A stretch of DNA of 64,000 nt, taken from NCBI GenBank assembly GCA_003116975.1, contig BGKB01000021.1, positions 868,001 through 932,000 of the forward strand, in the 5' to 3' direction. The DNA comes from Aurantiochytrium sp. KH105 (lineage: Eukaryota > Sar > Bigyra > Thraustochytrida > Thraustochytriidae). The notes beneath the pieces are model-generated. The model searched no databases. It was not told where the DNA came from and saw only the letters and a list, made by a program, of their open reading frames with translations. Positions 38,895-50,513 of this stretch are shown here, one piece after another; position 1 is the stretch's first letter, and the number at the start of each line of letters is the position of its first letter. The translations under genes were made by a program, and so were the position numbers.

Positions 38895-40632
38895 ATGGAG
38901 GTTGACGAGGGCGCCAACCCGGCGCTGGACAAGGACCAAAAAGTGGAGGACACAGAAGAAGAAGAGCGGCAGCAACAGTCAAAGGACGACAATGAGGCTG
39001 GCAAGGGGAAGCAGGTTAGCTCAAAGAAGAGCGTCTTTGACGAGGAGCTTCTGCGCGTCTACTATGCCCGTCTCTTTCCTCACGATGCCATGTTCCGGTG
39101 GTTGAGCTACGGAAACGACCCCGACCGTGCAGATGAGCAGTCGCAGATCGACAGCGACTACTTTATGCGTCGCGAATTCTCCTTTACCATGGCCGACGAC
39201 GTCTACATCCGGTACTTGTGCTTTCGCGACGCCTCCGAGTTTCGCCAGCTCATCGAGCGCAAGAACCCGCACAAAATCGATATCGGGCCGCTCTACACAT
39301 TACCACCCAAAAACAACAAGTCTGTCAAGGCTGCAGCATTCAAGCCGGTCGAGCGTGAGCTTGTCTTTGATATCGATCTTACGGATTACGATGAGGTCCG
39401 CCTCGGATGCACGCCCGACATGATGTGGGACAGAGGGAGCTGGCTCTACATGTCGGTCGCCATGAAAATTGTTGACGAGGCCCTGCGAGAGGACTTTGGA
39501 TTTGAGCACCTTGTCTGGATCTTTTCCGGCCGTCGCGGTGTGCACTGCTGGGTCTCGGACAAGCGAGCGCGCCAGCTCGAAGACAAGGAGCGCAAGGCCG
39601 TCGTGGATTACCTCACCCTCATTGTCGGCAACGAAAACGCAGCGCAGCGTGTGCAGCTCTCGCACCCTCTGCACCCGGTACGTTTATACTTTTTTCATTC
39701 TCCCCCTTCTCTCTTGCCTTCTCTCCCATCGAGTCTTGCTGTGTGCAAGCTCTTGGCGTGCAGCGATCGCGAAGATTCTCTTCACCCACCAACTAACTCA
39801 CGCGCTCACCCGTTTGTTTTGCCACCATGCGTTTGCTGTACAGTCCATTGAAAGAAGCCTTGGGAAGCTTGAGGAAATCTTCGACAAGATGGTCCTTAGC
39901 CCAGAAGGCCAAGATATCCTTTGCGAAAAGTCGCGCTGGGATAAGGTGCTCAAACTTATTCCCAATAAGGAGTTGCGCTCGCGTCTCGACAGTGCTTGGG
40001 CCTCTGACGATGGCAAGGACTCCAGATTTCGCTGGAAACAGCTCAAGGCAACCACCGAGGACGAGATCAAACGTCTCTCCAAAGATCGATCCGGTGGTAA
40101 CAAAAAAACCATTGCACTCCTCCGCAAGGTCGTCCCCACGATCCTCATTGTCTTTTGCTATCCGCGACTTGATGTCAATGTGTCCACGCACCGGAATCAC
40201 TTGCTGAAAAGCCCTTTTGTGATTCACCCCAAGGTAAGTCCCTCGAGTCCTTTGTGGCAGGTGGCCTCTCCTTGATGGTTTGTATGTGTTTGTGCGGGCA
40301 AATTGAATGCCGACTAACGACGAAACTCCTGCACGCACGCACGAACGAACGAACGAACGAACGGACCACAGACTGGCAAGGTATGTGTGCCAATTTTGGA
40401 CGTGGCCAATGCAGATGCCTTTGATCCGGATGATGTGCCGACGCTTCCCAAACTTGCGGACGAGATCAACGCTGCCGATCCCAACATGGAGGGGCCGCTG
40501 TACCTGCAGACGTCCATGAAGCCCTACCTCGAGGGCTTTGAAAAGCAATTTCTCAAACCATTGTACAACACCATCAAGCGCGAATGGCGCGAGGCGAACG
40601 AAAAGCTTGCCGCTGAGAGCGGTGATTGGTAA
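38895..40632 (+). CDS. PRIM1: DNA primase small (catalytic) subunit
   Basis: Three exons: 38895-39677, 39844-40233 and 40372-40632, all phase-0 junctions with GT-AG introns, giving 477 residues. The catalytic motif FDIDLTDYDEVR and the SGRRGVHCWVSD nucleotide-binding motif are intact, with FCYPRLDVNVSTHRNHLLKSPFVIHPK further on. The enzyme makes RNA primers in the polymerase alpha-primase complex. The cysteine cluster that normally follows the catalytic motif and binds zinc is nearly absent: GCTPDMMWDRGSW keeps one Cys. The first 45 residues are an acidic extension absent from short homologues. Intron 2 contains an ACGAA-type microsatellite next to its acceptor. Confidence 0.95.
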
Positions 40633-40906
40633 TGCTCAGGTGTCCACTAGCCTTTGCGGAACAAGCAAACGAAAAAGAGATAACAAAAAAATGACGAGAA
40701 AATGTGACTTGCTTTTAGAACGAATCTAAGCATTTCGTGCCTTGCAGCACATCGCAAGTTCCGCAACAAAAAGAAAGCGCGGAAAGGTGTGAAAAAAAAA
40801 TCGGTAGAAGAAGGAGAAGTTTTCTCTACAACAGTGAAGAATGACGGGTCTTCCTTACCCGAGCTGCTCAACCAGCTCAGACGACTCCAAAATGGACAAC
40901 TCTTGC

Positions 40907-41689
40907 TTACAGAAGCTCCTCCGCCGAGGACGAGGTGCGGAGCTTCCTCGAAAGCACGGGCTCGTTCTCCTCCGTCACGTCAGCCTCCTTTTCCGTGTCG
41001 ATCACGACCGGAAACTCCTCCAAATCTTCCTGAGCAGGCTGTGAGTCTTCTGTAGCAGCCTCGGGCTGCTGTTCCTCCTCGACGACAGGCTCGGTCACAA
41101 TAGGATCGACCGCAATGCGAACGGGCTCCTTGGGTACTTGGGGTTTTCCCGCGGAACGAACGACGACGACTTCCTCTTCCTTCTCCTTTGCCACCTCTGC
41201 CTCGCTAGCGTCGTCGTTGGAGATCGCGCACATTTCGTCAACCTTTGCGCGAAGAGCGAGACCCTGCTCTGAAAAGTAGGCAGTTCCTGCCTTGACGCCC
41301 TGCTCGCACGAACCCTTGCTAAAGTGCGTGTATTGGCCATTTGCATACTTGAGGCAGGCCTGGCGCTCTTTGGCAATTTCAATCTTGTTGGCAATGACGT
41401 TTCCCTTGGCCATGTTTTCGCAGCCGAGGATGCAAGCCAGCTTCCCGGCGCGCAAAAAGTGCTGGCGACAGATTTTACCGTCGTGGTTCGACTGCGAGAA
41501 GGCCTTGCGGCACGCGGCTGCGGTCTCCATGTTGATGCTCTTGCGAGCGTCCTCATCGCTCGGCGACGCGGCGTTCAAGCACGCGGCGTTACAGTGCTCC
41601 GATACACCCATTGCAAGTCCAGCGTCGACATTTGAGAGCGCCAGGACCACCACGCCCAGGACCGCCATGAGGCAGCTGCTGCGGACCAT
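40907..41689 (-). CDS. secreted Cys-rich protein of unknown function
   Basis: A 260-residue protein from the ATG at 41689. Residues 1-24 form a clear signal peptide (MVRSSCLMAVLGVVVLALS...). Residues 25-155 carry nine cysteines, including HCNAAC and CILGC pairs of C-x3-C, in a helical-looking domain likely stabilised by disulphides. Residues 160-260 are an acidic, Pro/Glu/Val-rich tail without cysteine. There is no second membrane segment, so it is secreted or luminal. No known family is recognised. It diverges from the RhoGEF gene. Confidence 0.75.
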   Translation of the reverse strand: MVRSSCLMAVLGVVVLALSNVDAGLAMGVSEHCNAACLNAASPSDEDARKSINMETAAACRKAFSQSNHDGKICRQHFLRAGKLACILGCENMAKGNVIANKIEIAKERQACLKYANGQYTHFSKGSCEQGVKAGTAYFSEQGLALRAKVDEMCAISNDDASEAEVAKEKEEEVVVVRSAGKPQVPKEPVRIAVDPIVTEPVVEEEQQPEAATEDSQPAQEDLEEFPVVIDTEKEADVTEENEPVLSRKLRTSSSAEELL

Positions 41690-42489
41690 AATTCCTTTCT
41701 CCTTTCTTCTTTTCCGCGAAAGGTATCTCGAGTCCGACTCGCTCGCTTGCTTTGCCGTGCCCGCTGTCGCGTCTTGCGTTCTTCGCTCAGTCTCCAGGTT
41801 CTTGCAGCGGACGTCTTGGGTTTGCTTGCCGTGCGACCCGGGCGCTCCAGTTGCCGAAGCAGCAGGGTTCCAGGAGCCAGACGGGCGAGCCGTTGCCCTA
41901 CTTATCCCCACTACCTTACTACTATACTCTGCAGTATAGACAGCGTGCATGTCGGTCGAGCTGCCAAAGAATGAGCCAGCCGCGCTCGCTTGCAAATGGA
42001 GAGTCAGCTGCTGGCTCATCGCATCAAGCGAGACGGTTACGAGTCGAGTCCTCCCCCGCGTTCCCTTTCCTGAGAGCGCCCGCTCTTCACGTCGTCCAAA
42101 GAAAAGCGAGGGACACGAGAGGATGGCTCGCCCGCAACGAGCTGCCCGATGCGAGTGGCTGCAGTGCTGAGCTGAGCGACGACGTTTTTTCCTGAAGCCA
42201 GAAGACGCCGCGAGGCGAGCTCGTCTTGGCCGTGGCTTGGCCGATCGGTGGTCATAAAAGCCCAGCTCGACCGGGACATTTGCACACCCCCGTTCTCACC
42301 GTGTGAGAACCACTGCAGGGAGCGAGAGTCCAAAGTGGACTCGGCCTGCCTGGGACGCGCCGAGAAGAGCAAGCAAGGCCCGGCAAAGTAGACTAGGGCA
42401 GACGACGAGAGAGCGACGCGGAGCCGACCAGAACAGAGACGAGGCGTCGCGAGGCCGCGGACACCTGGACTGGAACGAGGAGGAGCACG
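41690..42489. promoter_or_regulatory. divergent promoter region, Cys-rich / RhoGEF
   Basis: 800 bp between divergent starts; moderately GC-rich, without strong repeats. No coding feature is supported. Confidence 0.45.
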
Positions 42490-43002
42490 ATGATGACCTC
42501 ACTGGAGGAGTCGCGAGGGAACGAGCTCGTGGAGATTGTTGACGGCTTTGCGAAAAGGTTCGGGACCTTCCGCAGCGTCTTTGTGTCGGCAGTCTGGGCT
42601 GACTTGCGCGCGCAGCACGCCAGCATGAGCACGCTCCTGCCGCGTGGCGCCTGGACCGTGGCTTTCTTGAGAACTGCAAACACGATGCTGGCGCTCAACG
42701 AGTTTATGGCCAAAGAAATGCGGCAAGTTGCCCTGCGCGACTTCCACGCCGCAGAACTCGAGATGGTCCTGCTCCACTTTGCGCCCCTCTTTTCCGTCTA
42801 TGAGCAGTATTTCGAGGCCAAGAAGCCCTTTGCGGAGCTTGTGCGCGTAGAGCGACAAAAGACACCCTCTCTCGAGTGCCTTATTGCCGAGACGGAAGTG
42901 CGAGTCGGTTGCAAGTTTGATGAGATGCTTGATCTCCCCTTGCTTCAGATTATTGCACTACGAGGTTGCATCAATAAACGTCTCGGACGACACGTGAATG
43001 AC

Positions 43003-43042
<40 letters not shown>

Positions 43043-45669
43043 GAGGAGGAAGAGTATCAGGACCAGGAGCGCTCGAACATCTTGTCCCAGTTGCCGACTT
43101 CCTCGAGAATGCCCAGACGCGCATCAACGAGATTGAGGCCCGTCATGCAAGTGAAGCGCTCGTCGTCCAAATTGCTGCAGCTTGGGACGTAGGGAATCAC
43201 GTATTTGCCATCAAACGGCCTGGAAGACTCATCGTCAAGGAAGGAACGCTCATCAAGGTCTCGCGCAAGAAAGAGGTGGCTTATCAGTTTGTTCTGTTCA
43301 ATGATGCCCTCATGTACGGCTCGCGAGGGGGTGTCATGTCTCGCAAACGGTTCAAAATGCACAATGCGCTCGACCTCGTCTCTGTCCAGATTGGGGTCAT
43401 CTCTGTGGGCGATACTGCTCTTGAGCTCGACGACTTATCTACCGTCGCTCCCGATGGCGCTGTTGGAGGCGCTGTGCTCTCGATGCTCTCGTCGCTTTCC
43501 GAGCAAGATCAGGGGCAGCTCAGGTTCAACATTTATTCTGGCGGGGGCGGAAAGAGTTTCTGCGTGAAAGCAAAGAGCCCCGGTGAATTGTGCGAGTGGT
43601 GGCTCACGCTGTCTCGCACAGCAGCCAAATATAAACAGAGACAAGCTCAACACGCAGCACGAGTCATATCAGCAGGGCCTGGCGCTGCAAACGTAGCACG
43701 CCTTGAGGCCAATCGTGACCTCCATGACGTTCTCTCACCCGTTTGGCAGCCCGATAAGGCCTCCTCGGCGTGTACACTTTGCGATGCGCCTTTTACTACG
43801 CTTCGAAGACGTCACCACTGCTATGCGTGTGGTCGTCTCTTGTGTGGATCGTGCTCACGCTTCCGAGGTTTGCGTCAGGTGTCGGCTCTCGCCAAGGACA
43901 GTTCGCTCCGTCGCTTGCTAAGAAAGCAAGGCTCCACGGGCCTCAGTGATCGTGCTCAAGAGAAGCAAACGCTCGAGCGCACTGTCCGTATGTGCGAAGG
44001 GTGCTCGATCAAGTCGACACAGACAATCGCTTTGGCCTCCGACGAGGCGAACAAGGCGCAAGCAAGGACTTTGCCCTCTTCAATCTCTGCAGCCACGAGC
44101 AAAGAAGGAACGGGGCCTTTGTCCTCTAAAGACATGCAGAACTATGTGAATGTCGAAGACGGGAATACACTAGCAGGAGGCACAGCTAAGGGGCAAGATT
44201 CTACAGAAGAAGTAAAGCCTCCCAGTGAGGTACAAGTTGATCCTGCTCTTCGCGTTGCCCTCGATATATTGCAGTCCGAGGTTTCGTATCTGGAAGGTCT
44301 GCGGACGCTCATCAAGGTGTACGTGCGGCCTCTTCTTGACGACTTTCGGGCTGACGCGCGACTGATCGGTGGCGAGGTCGTGGGTATTGTCAAGCAGGCT
44401 GATCTCTCATCCATGTTTGTCTTTCTATCGGACATTCAGTACATTGCGGCTTTGAGCGAACGTCTTTTGGTGGCTCTTCGGGAGCAATGCTTCTATTTTG
44501 ACTCAAATGGAGCCGCTTCAGGTTTGCGCGGGTCCATCGCCGACATCTTTTTACAAATGAGTCCGCTCTTTCAGCTCTATGATGAGTACTCGAGCTCCTT
44601 TGAGTTCGCCAACCGGACGCTCACAGAAAAAATGCATGCATTCCACACATTGCGCGAGTTCTTTGACTGCCAAGAGCGCGAGAATGAGACGCAACTAAGA
44701 GCTGTCGGCGCGCAGTGCATGCAAAGCCTCTTGATTCTCCCGATCCAGCGTCTCCCTCGATACCTCTTGCTTCTGGACCGCCTTCGCAAGAATACGGACC
44801 CGGACTGTGCGGAGTTTGCGCGTCTGCAGAGTGCGGTGGACGCCATTCAGGCAATGACATGCCACATCAACGAACGCATTCGAGAGCGAGAGGGACTCGT
44901 AAAGATGCACGACTTTGTTCGTTGCTGGGGGAATGTCGTCATTCGCGACGCGCCGGTCGATCGGCGATGCTTGCGCGAGGGATCGCTCGTCAAGCAGTCA
45001 AGGAGAGGCTTCAAAAAGTATGACTTTGTTCTATTTACGGACGCTCTCATGTACGGCGAGCGCGACGAATTTCTTCAGCGAGTGCGCCATCATCGGACAA
45101 TGCTCATTGCATATTGTCAGGTGCGCGAGGCCGAGGATGATTCTTGTGCATTTGAGCTCGTGGGTCGTGAAAAGTCCTTTCGCGTGCGCGCAGTCGATGC
45201 CACTGTTTGCGCGGAGTGGATATCGGATCTCAGACGTGCGATTGCCGCAGTTAGAGAGCGCCAAAGGGGAATCGAAAGCGAAACTGCACCAGTCTGGGTC
45301 AAGGACACAGCACAGTGTATGCGATGCGAAGCACCATTTTCTCTGGTGTCGCGTCCTCATCATTGTCGTCGCTGCGGCAAGTGCTTGTGCAATGATTGCA
45401 CTCCTAACCGCTGGCTCTTGGAGCACATCGACCCGCACAAGCCACAACGCGTGTGTCTCGACTGCTATGGTAATCTCTTTGCTGCGTATGGGCCGCCAGC
45501 GCTTCCTGCAGCACAGTCCAAGGAGGCCCGTGTGACTTCACCACTTACGTTCTTCTCCATTGACGCAAGAACAGAAGGAGTGAAACCTTCGATTTTCAAG
45601 ATCACAAGCACGTTGTCAATTCATGTTGGTCAAAACGCTGGAACAACGACGATAGCGGGGATAGAATAA
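42490..45669 (+). CDS. tandem DH-PH-FYVE RhoGEF-like protein
   Basis: A 1059-residue protein with two consecutive DH-PH-FYVE modules. Module 1: a diverged helical DH-like region (1-230) interrupted by 13 alanines (173-183 area, a GCA repeat), a PH domain (245-380) with FVLFNDALMYG, and a FYVE finger (419-510) with WQPD, RRHHCYACG and RMCEGC. Module 2: a canonical DH domain (585-800) with LILPIQRLPRYLLLLDRL, a PH domain (815-930) with FVLFTDALMYGERDE, and a FYVE finger (945-1030) with WVKD, RPHHCRRCG and RVCLDC. FGD-type proteins of this layout activate Rho/Cdc42 GTPases at PI3P-bearing endosomes. FYVE 1 has about 30 extra residues before its last Cys pair. Only DH 2 looks catalytically competent. 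Confidence 0.93.
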
Positions 45670-45740
45670 CTCGATTCTCTCTGCGGTTTGCTCGCACGTA
45701 CAAGGTTCACCTTTTTGTTTTGATTTTCTTTAATTTCTGA

Positions 45741-45773
45741 TGACTTGACTTGACTTAACTTGACTTGACTTGG
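45741..45773. repeat. (TGACT)n pentanucleotide array
   Basis: Six TGACT units (one TAACT) in the 249-bp convergent spacer between the RhoGEF and P-type ATPase genes. Confidence 0.9.
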
Positions 45774-45918
45774 ATTGAGAGCGGCACACAAAAGACCGAA
45801 GAGCACTCGTTCTCTTGTTTGCACTCTCTCTCTCTCGTTCCGTTTCGGTTTGCGATAAAGATCAACACTTCGCGCTCACCATAATAGATAAAAAGGTCGG
45901 GTAGACACGCATTGTAGT

Positions 45919-48106
45919 TCACTGGAGCGCGCGCAGAGAAGAAAAGACCGCACCCAGGTCCACGCATTCTTGAGCCATGGCACTCCCGAAGGGCGTGGTA
46001 AATCCTGCAGCTGCAGCGGCCATGAGACAGAGGGAGATAGACATACCATACGAAACTGTCTCACGGGCGACGCGAACGACGTGCTTGCTGAGCACAAGAA
46101 GATTTGCAATGTTCTCAATGTCCTCGTTGAGGAGGACGACAGAAGCGCTTTCGGCAGCTAGGTTACTCGCACCGACGCTCATTCCAACGTCCGCCGCTGC
46201 TAAAGCAGCAGAGTCATTTGCACCATCTCCCACCATGAGAACCACCTCACCAGCCTGTCGGAGCTTCGTGACGACCTGAGCCTTTTCGTGCGGCCAGCAC
46301 GAAGCATACTCGGCAATGCCCACATCTTGGGCTACCCTGGCCAAATGCTCGCTACGGTCACCGCTCAAGACCATGACGCGAAGTCCCATGTCCTTGCGAA
46401 GCCTTTGCACGAGGGTGTACGCCGAAGTTCGCACGCTATCTTCGAATGTAAAGCGTCCGTGGGCGCGAATCTGGTCTTTTTCGAAGATTGCAAAGTACGC
46501 CTCGATGTCACTGTCTTGCGTAACTCCCCTTGGCGTCTCGGGCATCTCCGTCTGCTCGAAACAGAACTTTGCCGAGCCCACACGCACCTTGAGTGCGAGA
46601 TCAGCAAAGTCAGCGGCAAGACCGCGGCCATCGTGCTGGTCCACGTGCGCAGCCGAGAGGCGATGGTCGCCTTTTGCCTTCTTCTTGGACGAGTCGTCTT
46701 CCTTTGCATATTCGCAGACGGCCGTGGCCAAAGGGTGCGTCGAGTATTGTTCTGTGGCTGCGATCAGTCGAAGAATGCTCTCCTTATCTTGGCCTAGAGG
46801 CGAAGCTAGATCGTTGCTATGGATTGAAAACGATTTGACCGAGGGCGAACCTTGCGTCAACGTGCCCGTTTTGTCGAGGACCACGACCGTGGTATTGGCA
46901 AGAGCTTCGAGGGCAGTGCCCGCTTTGACGGTGGCTCCAAAGCGGTGACTTGCAACGCTCATGCCTGAGAGCATGGCGATGGGGACACCAATTCCCGCCG
47001 GACACGGCGTTGCTGACATGAAGACGGCAAGGACCGACTCCCAGACGCGTCGGGAAGAAAGTTTTCTCCACTCCGAGATCACGCAAGCAAGCGCAGCAAA
47101 GCCAAAGGTGAGAGGTGTGAAGAAAGCCACAAAGCGCTTTGATTCGAGCTCCAAAGACGCCTTGCGCTCGAGCGCTTTGGCCAGTTCCGCCTTCATGCGG
47201 GCCAAGACCGAGTCCTGGTGGCGCGCCGAGGCCCTGAGCCTGCAGGCGCCGCCAACAAGCCTCGCGCCTGCCATGACGGCGTCGCCCGAATCCTTTGATA
47301 CCGGAATGCGCTCGCCGGTGAGCAGACTCTCGTTGAATGCAGGCATTTCTTTGGTCTCGCTGCAATCGACAACGCCATCGACAGGAACCGTCTCGCCCGT
47401 CTTGATCAAGAGAAGATCCCCGCTTTCCACGTGCTCGGCATCAATGTCTTCGATTTGCCCGGTGGCAGGCTGCATGCGGTGGGCGCGACCGGGACGCTGA
47501 GCCAAGAGGCCGTGCAGCGCTTTGCCAGCGCGATCGAGAGCGTGCTCCTCGAAAGCCTCGCCGCCTGTGAGCATGAGAAGAATGACTGCGACAGCGCGAG
47601 TTTGATTGAGGCAAAGACCGAGCTGCATGGCGATGAGAGCAGGAATGTCAGCTTCGCCGCTCGTAAAGGCAGCGGTACCTTGCGCGACCGCTTCGGTGAG
47701 CTCCGGGACCATGCCGAGAGCAACCACGGACCACAGAGCGCTTCGCGCCCTAGATCGCATCAGATGACGACCCATTCGCGCTGTCGCCGTGTCAACAACG
47801 AGCGCTGCAACTGCGAGTGAAGGGACTGCAAGCGACGGGATACGCTCGAACATGCGTCGCGTCCTTTTGGAGAAAAGTGCGATGCCCACGAGAGCCCACT
47901 GCACAAACCGAAAGTCATCACCAAGGAAGCCAGTTAGAGTCGACGTGCAATTCGCCAGATTCTGCATGCTCCGCACAACGTACCTGGAGTGCGACGACCT
48001 TTTTCCCTCGTCTCGACGCTGCGCTGCGCAGGCCGCCCAGCCTCGACGCGAGCGTTGCCAGAGCGACCGCGCTCAGCACGGCCTCTTTGCTCGCCGAGCC
48101 CGCCAT
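45919..48106 (-). CDS. P1B-type heavy-metal-transporting ATPase
   Basis: Two exons: 48106-47984 and 47898-45919, joined in phase 0 across an 85-bp GTACGT...TGCAG intron, giving 700 residues. Motifs: LLTGERIPV (actuator), SATPCPAGIGVP (metal-site helix), DKTGTLT, THPLA and VGDGANDSAALAAADVG. The TPC motif and AQECVDLG near the C-terminus suggest the P1B-5-like group linked to nickel, iron or cobalt. Substrate assignment is inference. There is no N-terminal metal-binding domain. It would pump metal ions out of the cytosol. The start ATG at 48106 has an AAGATGG context; without the intron the frame would start internally at 47967. Confidence 0.9.
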
Positions 48107-48748
48107 CTTGACAATCCCTTTCCACAAGGTCTTCTAGACTTTGTTCTCCAAGCTCTCCACGAGGCGCGTCTTGCGTTGCGTCGCCTTCCGTCACCTCGTC
48201 CAGCGTGTCGCGCAGCGCCTCAAGGGTGGCCCAAGTTGTCTTTGTGACTGATCAAATCTTATCAGATCTGAACCGATCTCACCAAATCTGATCTGATCTG
48301 GTCCAGTCTGGTCCAGTCTGGTCCGGCCGGTCTCGCTCTCTCTCCTCTCTGCGCTCCGCGGCGCCGCCCTGCCGGGGACCGGCGTCTGCCGCCTCCCGTC
48401 GCGGCTCGCGCTCTGCAGCTGCTTGGGGCGGCCGAGGTGGCGGTCTGGCGCCGCGTCGCCGAGGGGGCGGAACCGGGATTGGGGGCCCCGCGGAATCGGG
48501 GGCCCGGCGCACACCCTTGGGAACGCGACTTGGGACTTCCCTCTTCTCTGCTCAGGCGTCGTCGATCGCGGGGGCGCTCTCAGGCAGCGGCCGCGCGCCT
48601 GGACATCGAGACGGAGGGCCCCGAGCAGAGCGGAGCGGAGAAGAGGATAGGAGAGCGCGAGGGTGGGGCTGCAGAGCTCGGACGCTCGCGAGCCGATCGC
48701 TGGGCCGCTCAGTGGCGCGCGCGCCGAGGCATTCGACTGTCGTCGAGA
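48107..48748. promoter_or_regulatory. divergent promoter region, ATPase / IQ protein
   Basis: 642 bp containing the 10-bp-period array at 48251-48330. The open frame leading into the IQ protein starts on a non-ATG codon and is read as leader. Confidence 0.5.
48251..48330. repeat. 10-bp-period degenerate array
   Basis: Eight successive 10-bp units related to ATCAGATCTG that drift into GTCCAGTCTG. They sit in the divergent promoter between the ATPase and IQ genes; the half-period is 5 bp. Confidence 0.85.
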
Positions 48749-50407
48749 ATGGTCGCCGCCGCGGCGCCAGAGGCTAGCGAGTCCCAGCGACGGTGCAGGA
48801 GAGGCAAAAGGAGGTCTCGCAAGAGAGGGCCCGGAACGCGGGAGGAAGCGCGACACGCGCACCGGTATCGAGAGAAGAAGGGGACTTCAACGAGCAAAGT
48901 CAAAAAATGTAAATCGATGCAGATGGTCGTGCGGTCACAACCGTCCTTGCGAGAAGAAGCGTGGGAGGACTCGCGCTCAAAGCAGCTACTGCACTTTGAG
49001 AAGAGAGTCTTTCAAATGGAACTTAACTTTGCAAATAAATTAGAAGCTGCACGAGGTCGTGCAGCTGCGCACGACGCGGCTCTTCGAGAACAACTGCGCA
49101 AGGCGGATGCCACCTTCGCTGCGACGACTCGGCACCAGCGTTGGCGTCTGCGGCAGACACGGGAGGTCTTTGAGACACGCCAAGCGGGCCCTGACATGGT
49201 TATCGCCTCGAGAAATCCTCAAATGTACTTGGACGCATACAATACGCAGACGCCTGTGGTTCTCGATCTTGCCGACGGTCGGCGTGTGAGCGGCAAGGTG
49301 ACGGATGTGCGTTGGCATGGGCCCGAAAAGGGCGGTAGCTTACACCTTCGTGGCGACGCGCTTCCATACGCGAGACATCAAGCGATTGCGTACGAGATTG
49401 AGACGCGTGTGGAATCAATACGCGCCATGAATGAGCAATTTCGAGCCTGCTTGCAGGCCTCTGACTCGAATGACTGCCCCATTGATGAAGATGATGCCGA
49501 CCAACGCGCAACAAATGCTCTCAAGGGAGTTGCTGACGCAAAACTCTATGGGGCGCTTTGCAAACGATACTCTGGGTTTCCGGACGAGTTCTTTGTGCAA
49601 CTTGAGCGGCCAGGCCGCGCCTTTTTGCGGCTGATCCACTTTCAGGCGGCAAGAATCGCCAACTGGCTGCGCTTTTGGTACACGCATCGTCTTCAGCAAC
49701 GACAACAGCTTGCACGTATGCTGCAGCGACTCGCCCGCGCTCGGGGAGCTCATCGCGCAGAAGAAGCGGAAAAAAGGGCGCACAAACAGGCAGAGGAAGA
49801 AAATAGGTCTCGAGTCTTTGTACAGGTATTTACGACATGGAAAAGAGCAACGCAACGCAGCTCCAGACTTCGGCGCGCGGTCGAGAGAATGCGCCAGCGG
49901 AAGCTTGCGCGGGTCTTGAGAGGCTGGCAGCAGGCCGCATCGTCAAGCGCTGCACGTCGACGCTCAGGAGTTCGTGTGTTGTTCACAATGATCATGCATC
50001 CACATTTTGCGATTTGGCATGCCAACGCAGCGCAGAGGCGCCGAAAGCGTCTGGCTCAGCACTTTGGGCGTCGACTCAGAGCGCGAATTTACCTCGAGCG
50101 CTGGATCGAAGCGACAGTGACAGGCCTCGCAAAGAGACACTTGTACAAGTGCAAGGCTGCAACTGAGATTCAGCGTGTTGTTCGCGGGGAGTGGGCGAGG
50201 CGCACGACGCGTGCAGAGCGACGCGCAATTACGCGAATTCAGGCTTGGTGGCGAGGCGTGCGGACCCGGCACGAGTATCATCGATACAATGGCCTGCGCG
50301 AGCGACTTTTGCGATATCATGCGCGACGGCGCGAGCGCGCAAGAGAGGGCAGACGCCACAGAGCTGCATCGCATTGGCAGGCAGCACGCGGAGGCTCAAA
50401 CGAGTGA
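48749..50407 (+). CDS. IQ-motif / SFI1-like coiled protein
   Basis: A 552-residue, very basic protein from the ATG at 48749. The N-terminal 60 residues are Arg/Lys-rich. A coiled coil spans about 70-125. A compact region (130-300) contains VVLDLADGRRVSGKVTDVRW and looks like a small beta domain. From about 310, helices with F/W spacing (VFTTWKRATQRS, VLRGWQQAA, YLERWIEA) resemble SFI1 centrin-binding repeats. Two IQ motifs follow: IQRVVRGEWARRTTR and IQAWWRGVRTRHEYH. These bind calmodulin or centrin. A basal-body or cytoskeletal role is plausible but inferred. Its stop lies 106 bp from that of the converging gene. Confidence 0.72.
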   Translation: MVAAAAPEASESQRRCRRGKRRSRKRGPGTREEARHAHRYREKKGTSTSKVKKCKSMQMVVRSQPSLREEAWEDSRSKQLLHFEKRVFQMELNFANKLEAARGRAAAHDAALREQLRKADATFAATTRHQRWRLRQTREVFETRQAGPDMVIASRNPQMYLDAYNTQTPVVLDLADGRRVSGKVTDVRWHGPEKGGSLHLRGDALPYARHQAIAYEIETRVESIRAMNEQFRACLQASDSNDCPIDEDDADQRATNALKGVADAKLYGALCKRYSGFPDEFFVQLERPGRAFLRLIHFQAARIANWLRFWYTHRLQQRQQLARMLQRLARARGAHRAEEAEKRAHKQAEEENRSRVFVQVFTTWKRATQRSSRLRRAVERMRQRKLARVLRGWQQAASSSAARRRSGVRVLFTMIMHPHFAIWHANAAQRRRKRLAQHFGRRLRARIYLERWIEATVTGLAKRHLYKCKAATEIQRVVRGEWARRTTRAERRAITRIQAWWRGVRTRHEYHRYNGLRERLLRYHARRRERAREGRRHRAASHWQAARGGSNE

Positions 50408-50513
50408 GGGGTCTCACTCTCTCGCTCACCGTCCACATCGTGCGCAGTGGGAGAGGAGGAAACGGGGAAAAACTCACAGATGGGCAAATTGACGCGTCAA
50501 AGGGGCACGACAT

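Noticed and set aside
38395-39105. 236-codon plus-strand frame upstream of primase
   Set aside because: Starts on a non-ATG codon and runs out of frame into the primase coding region; best read as leader.
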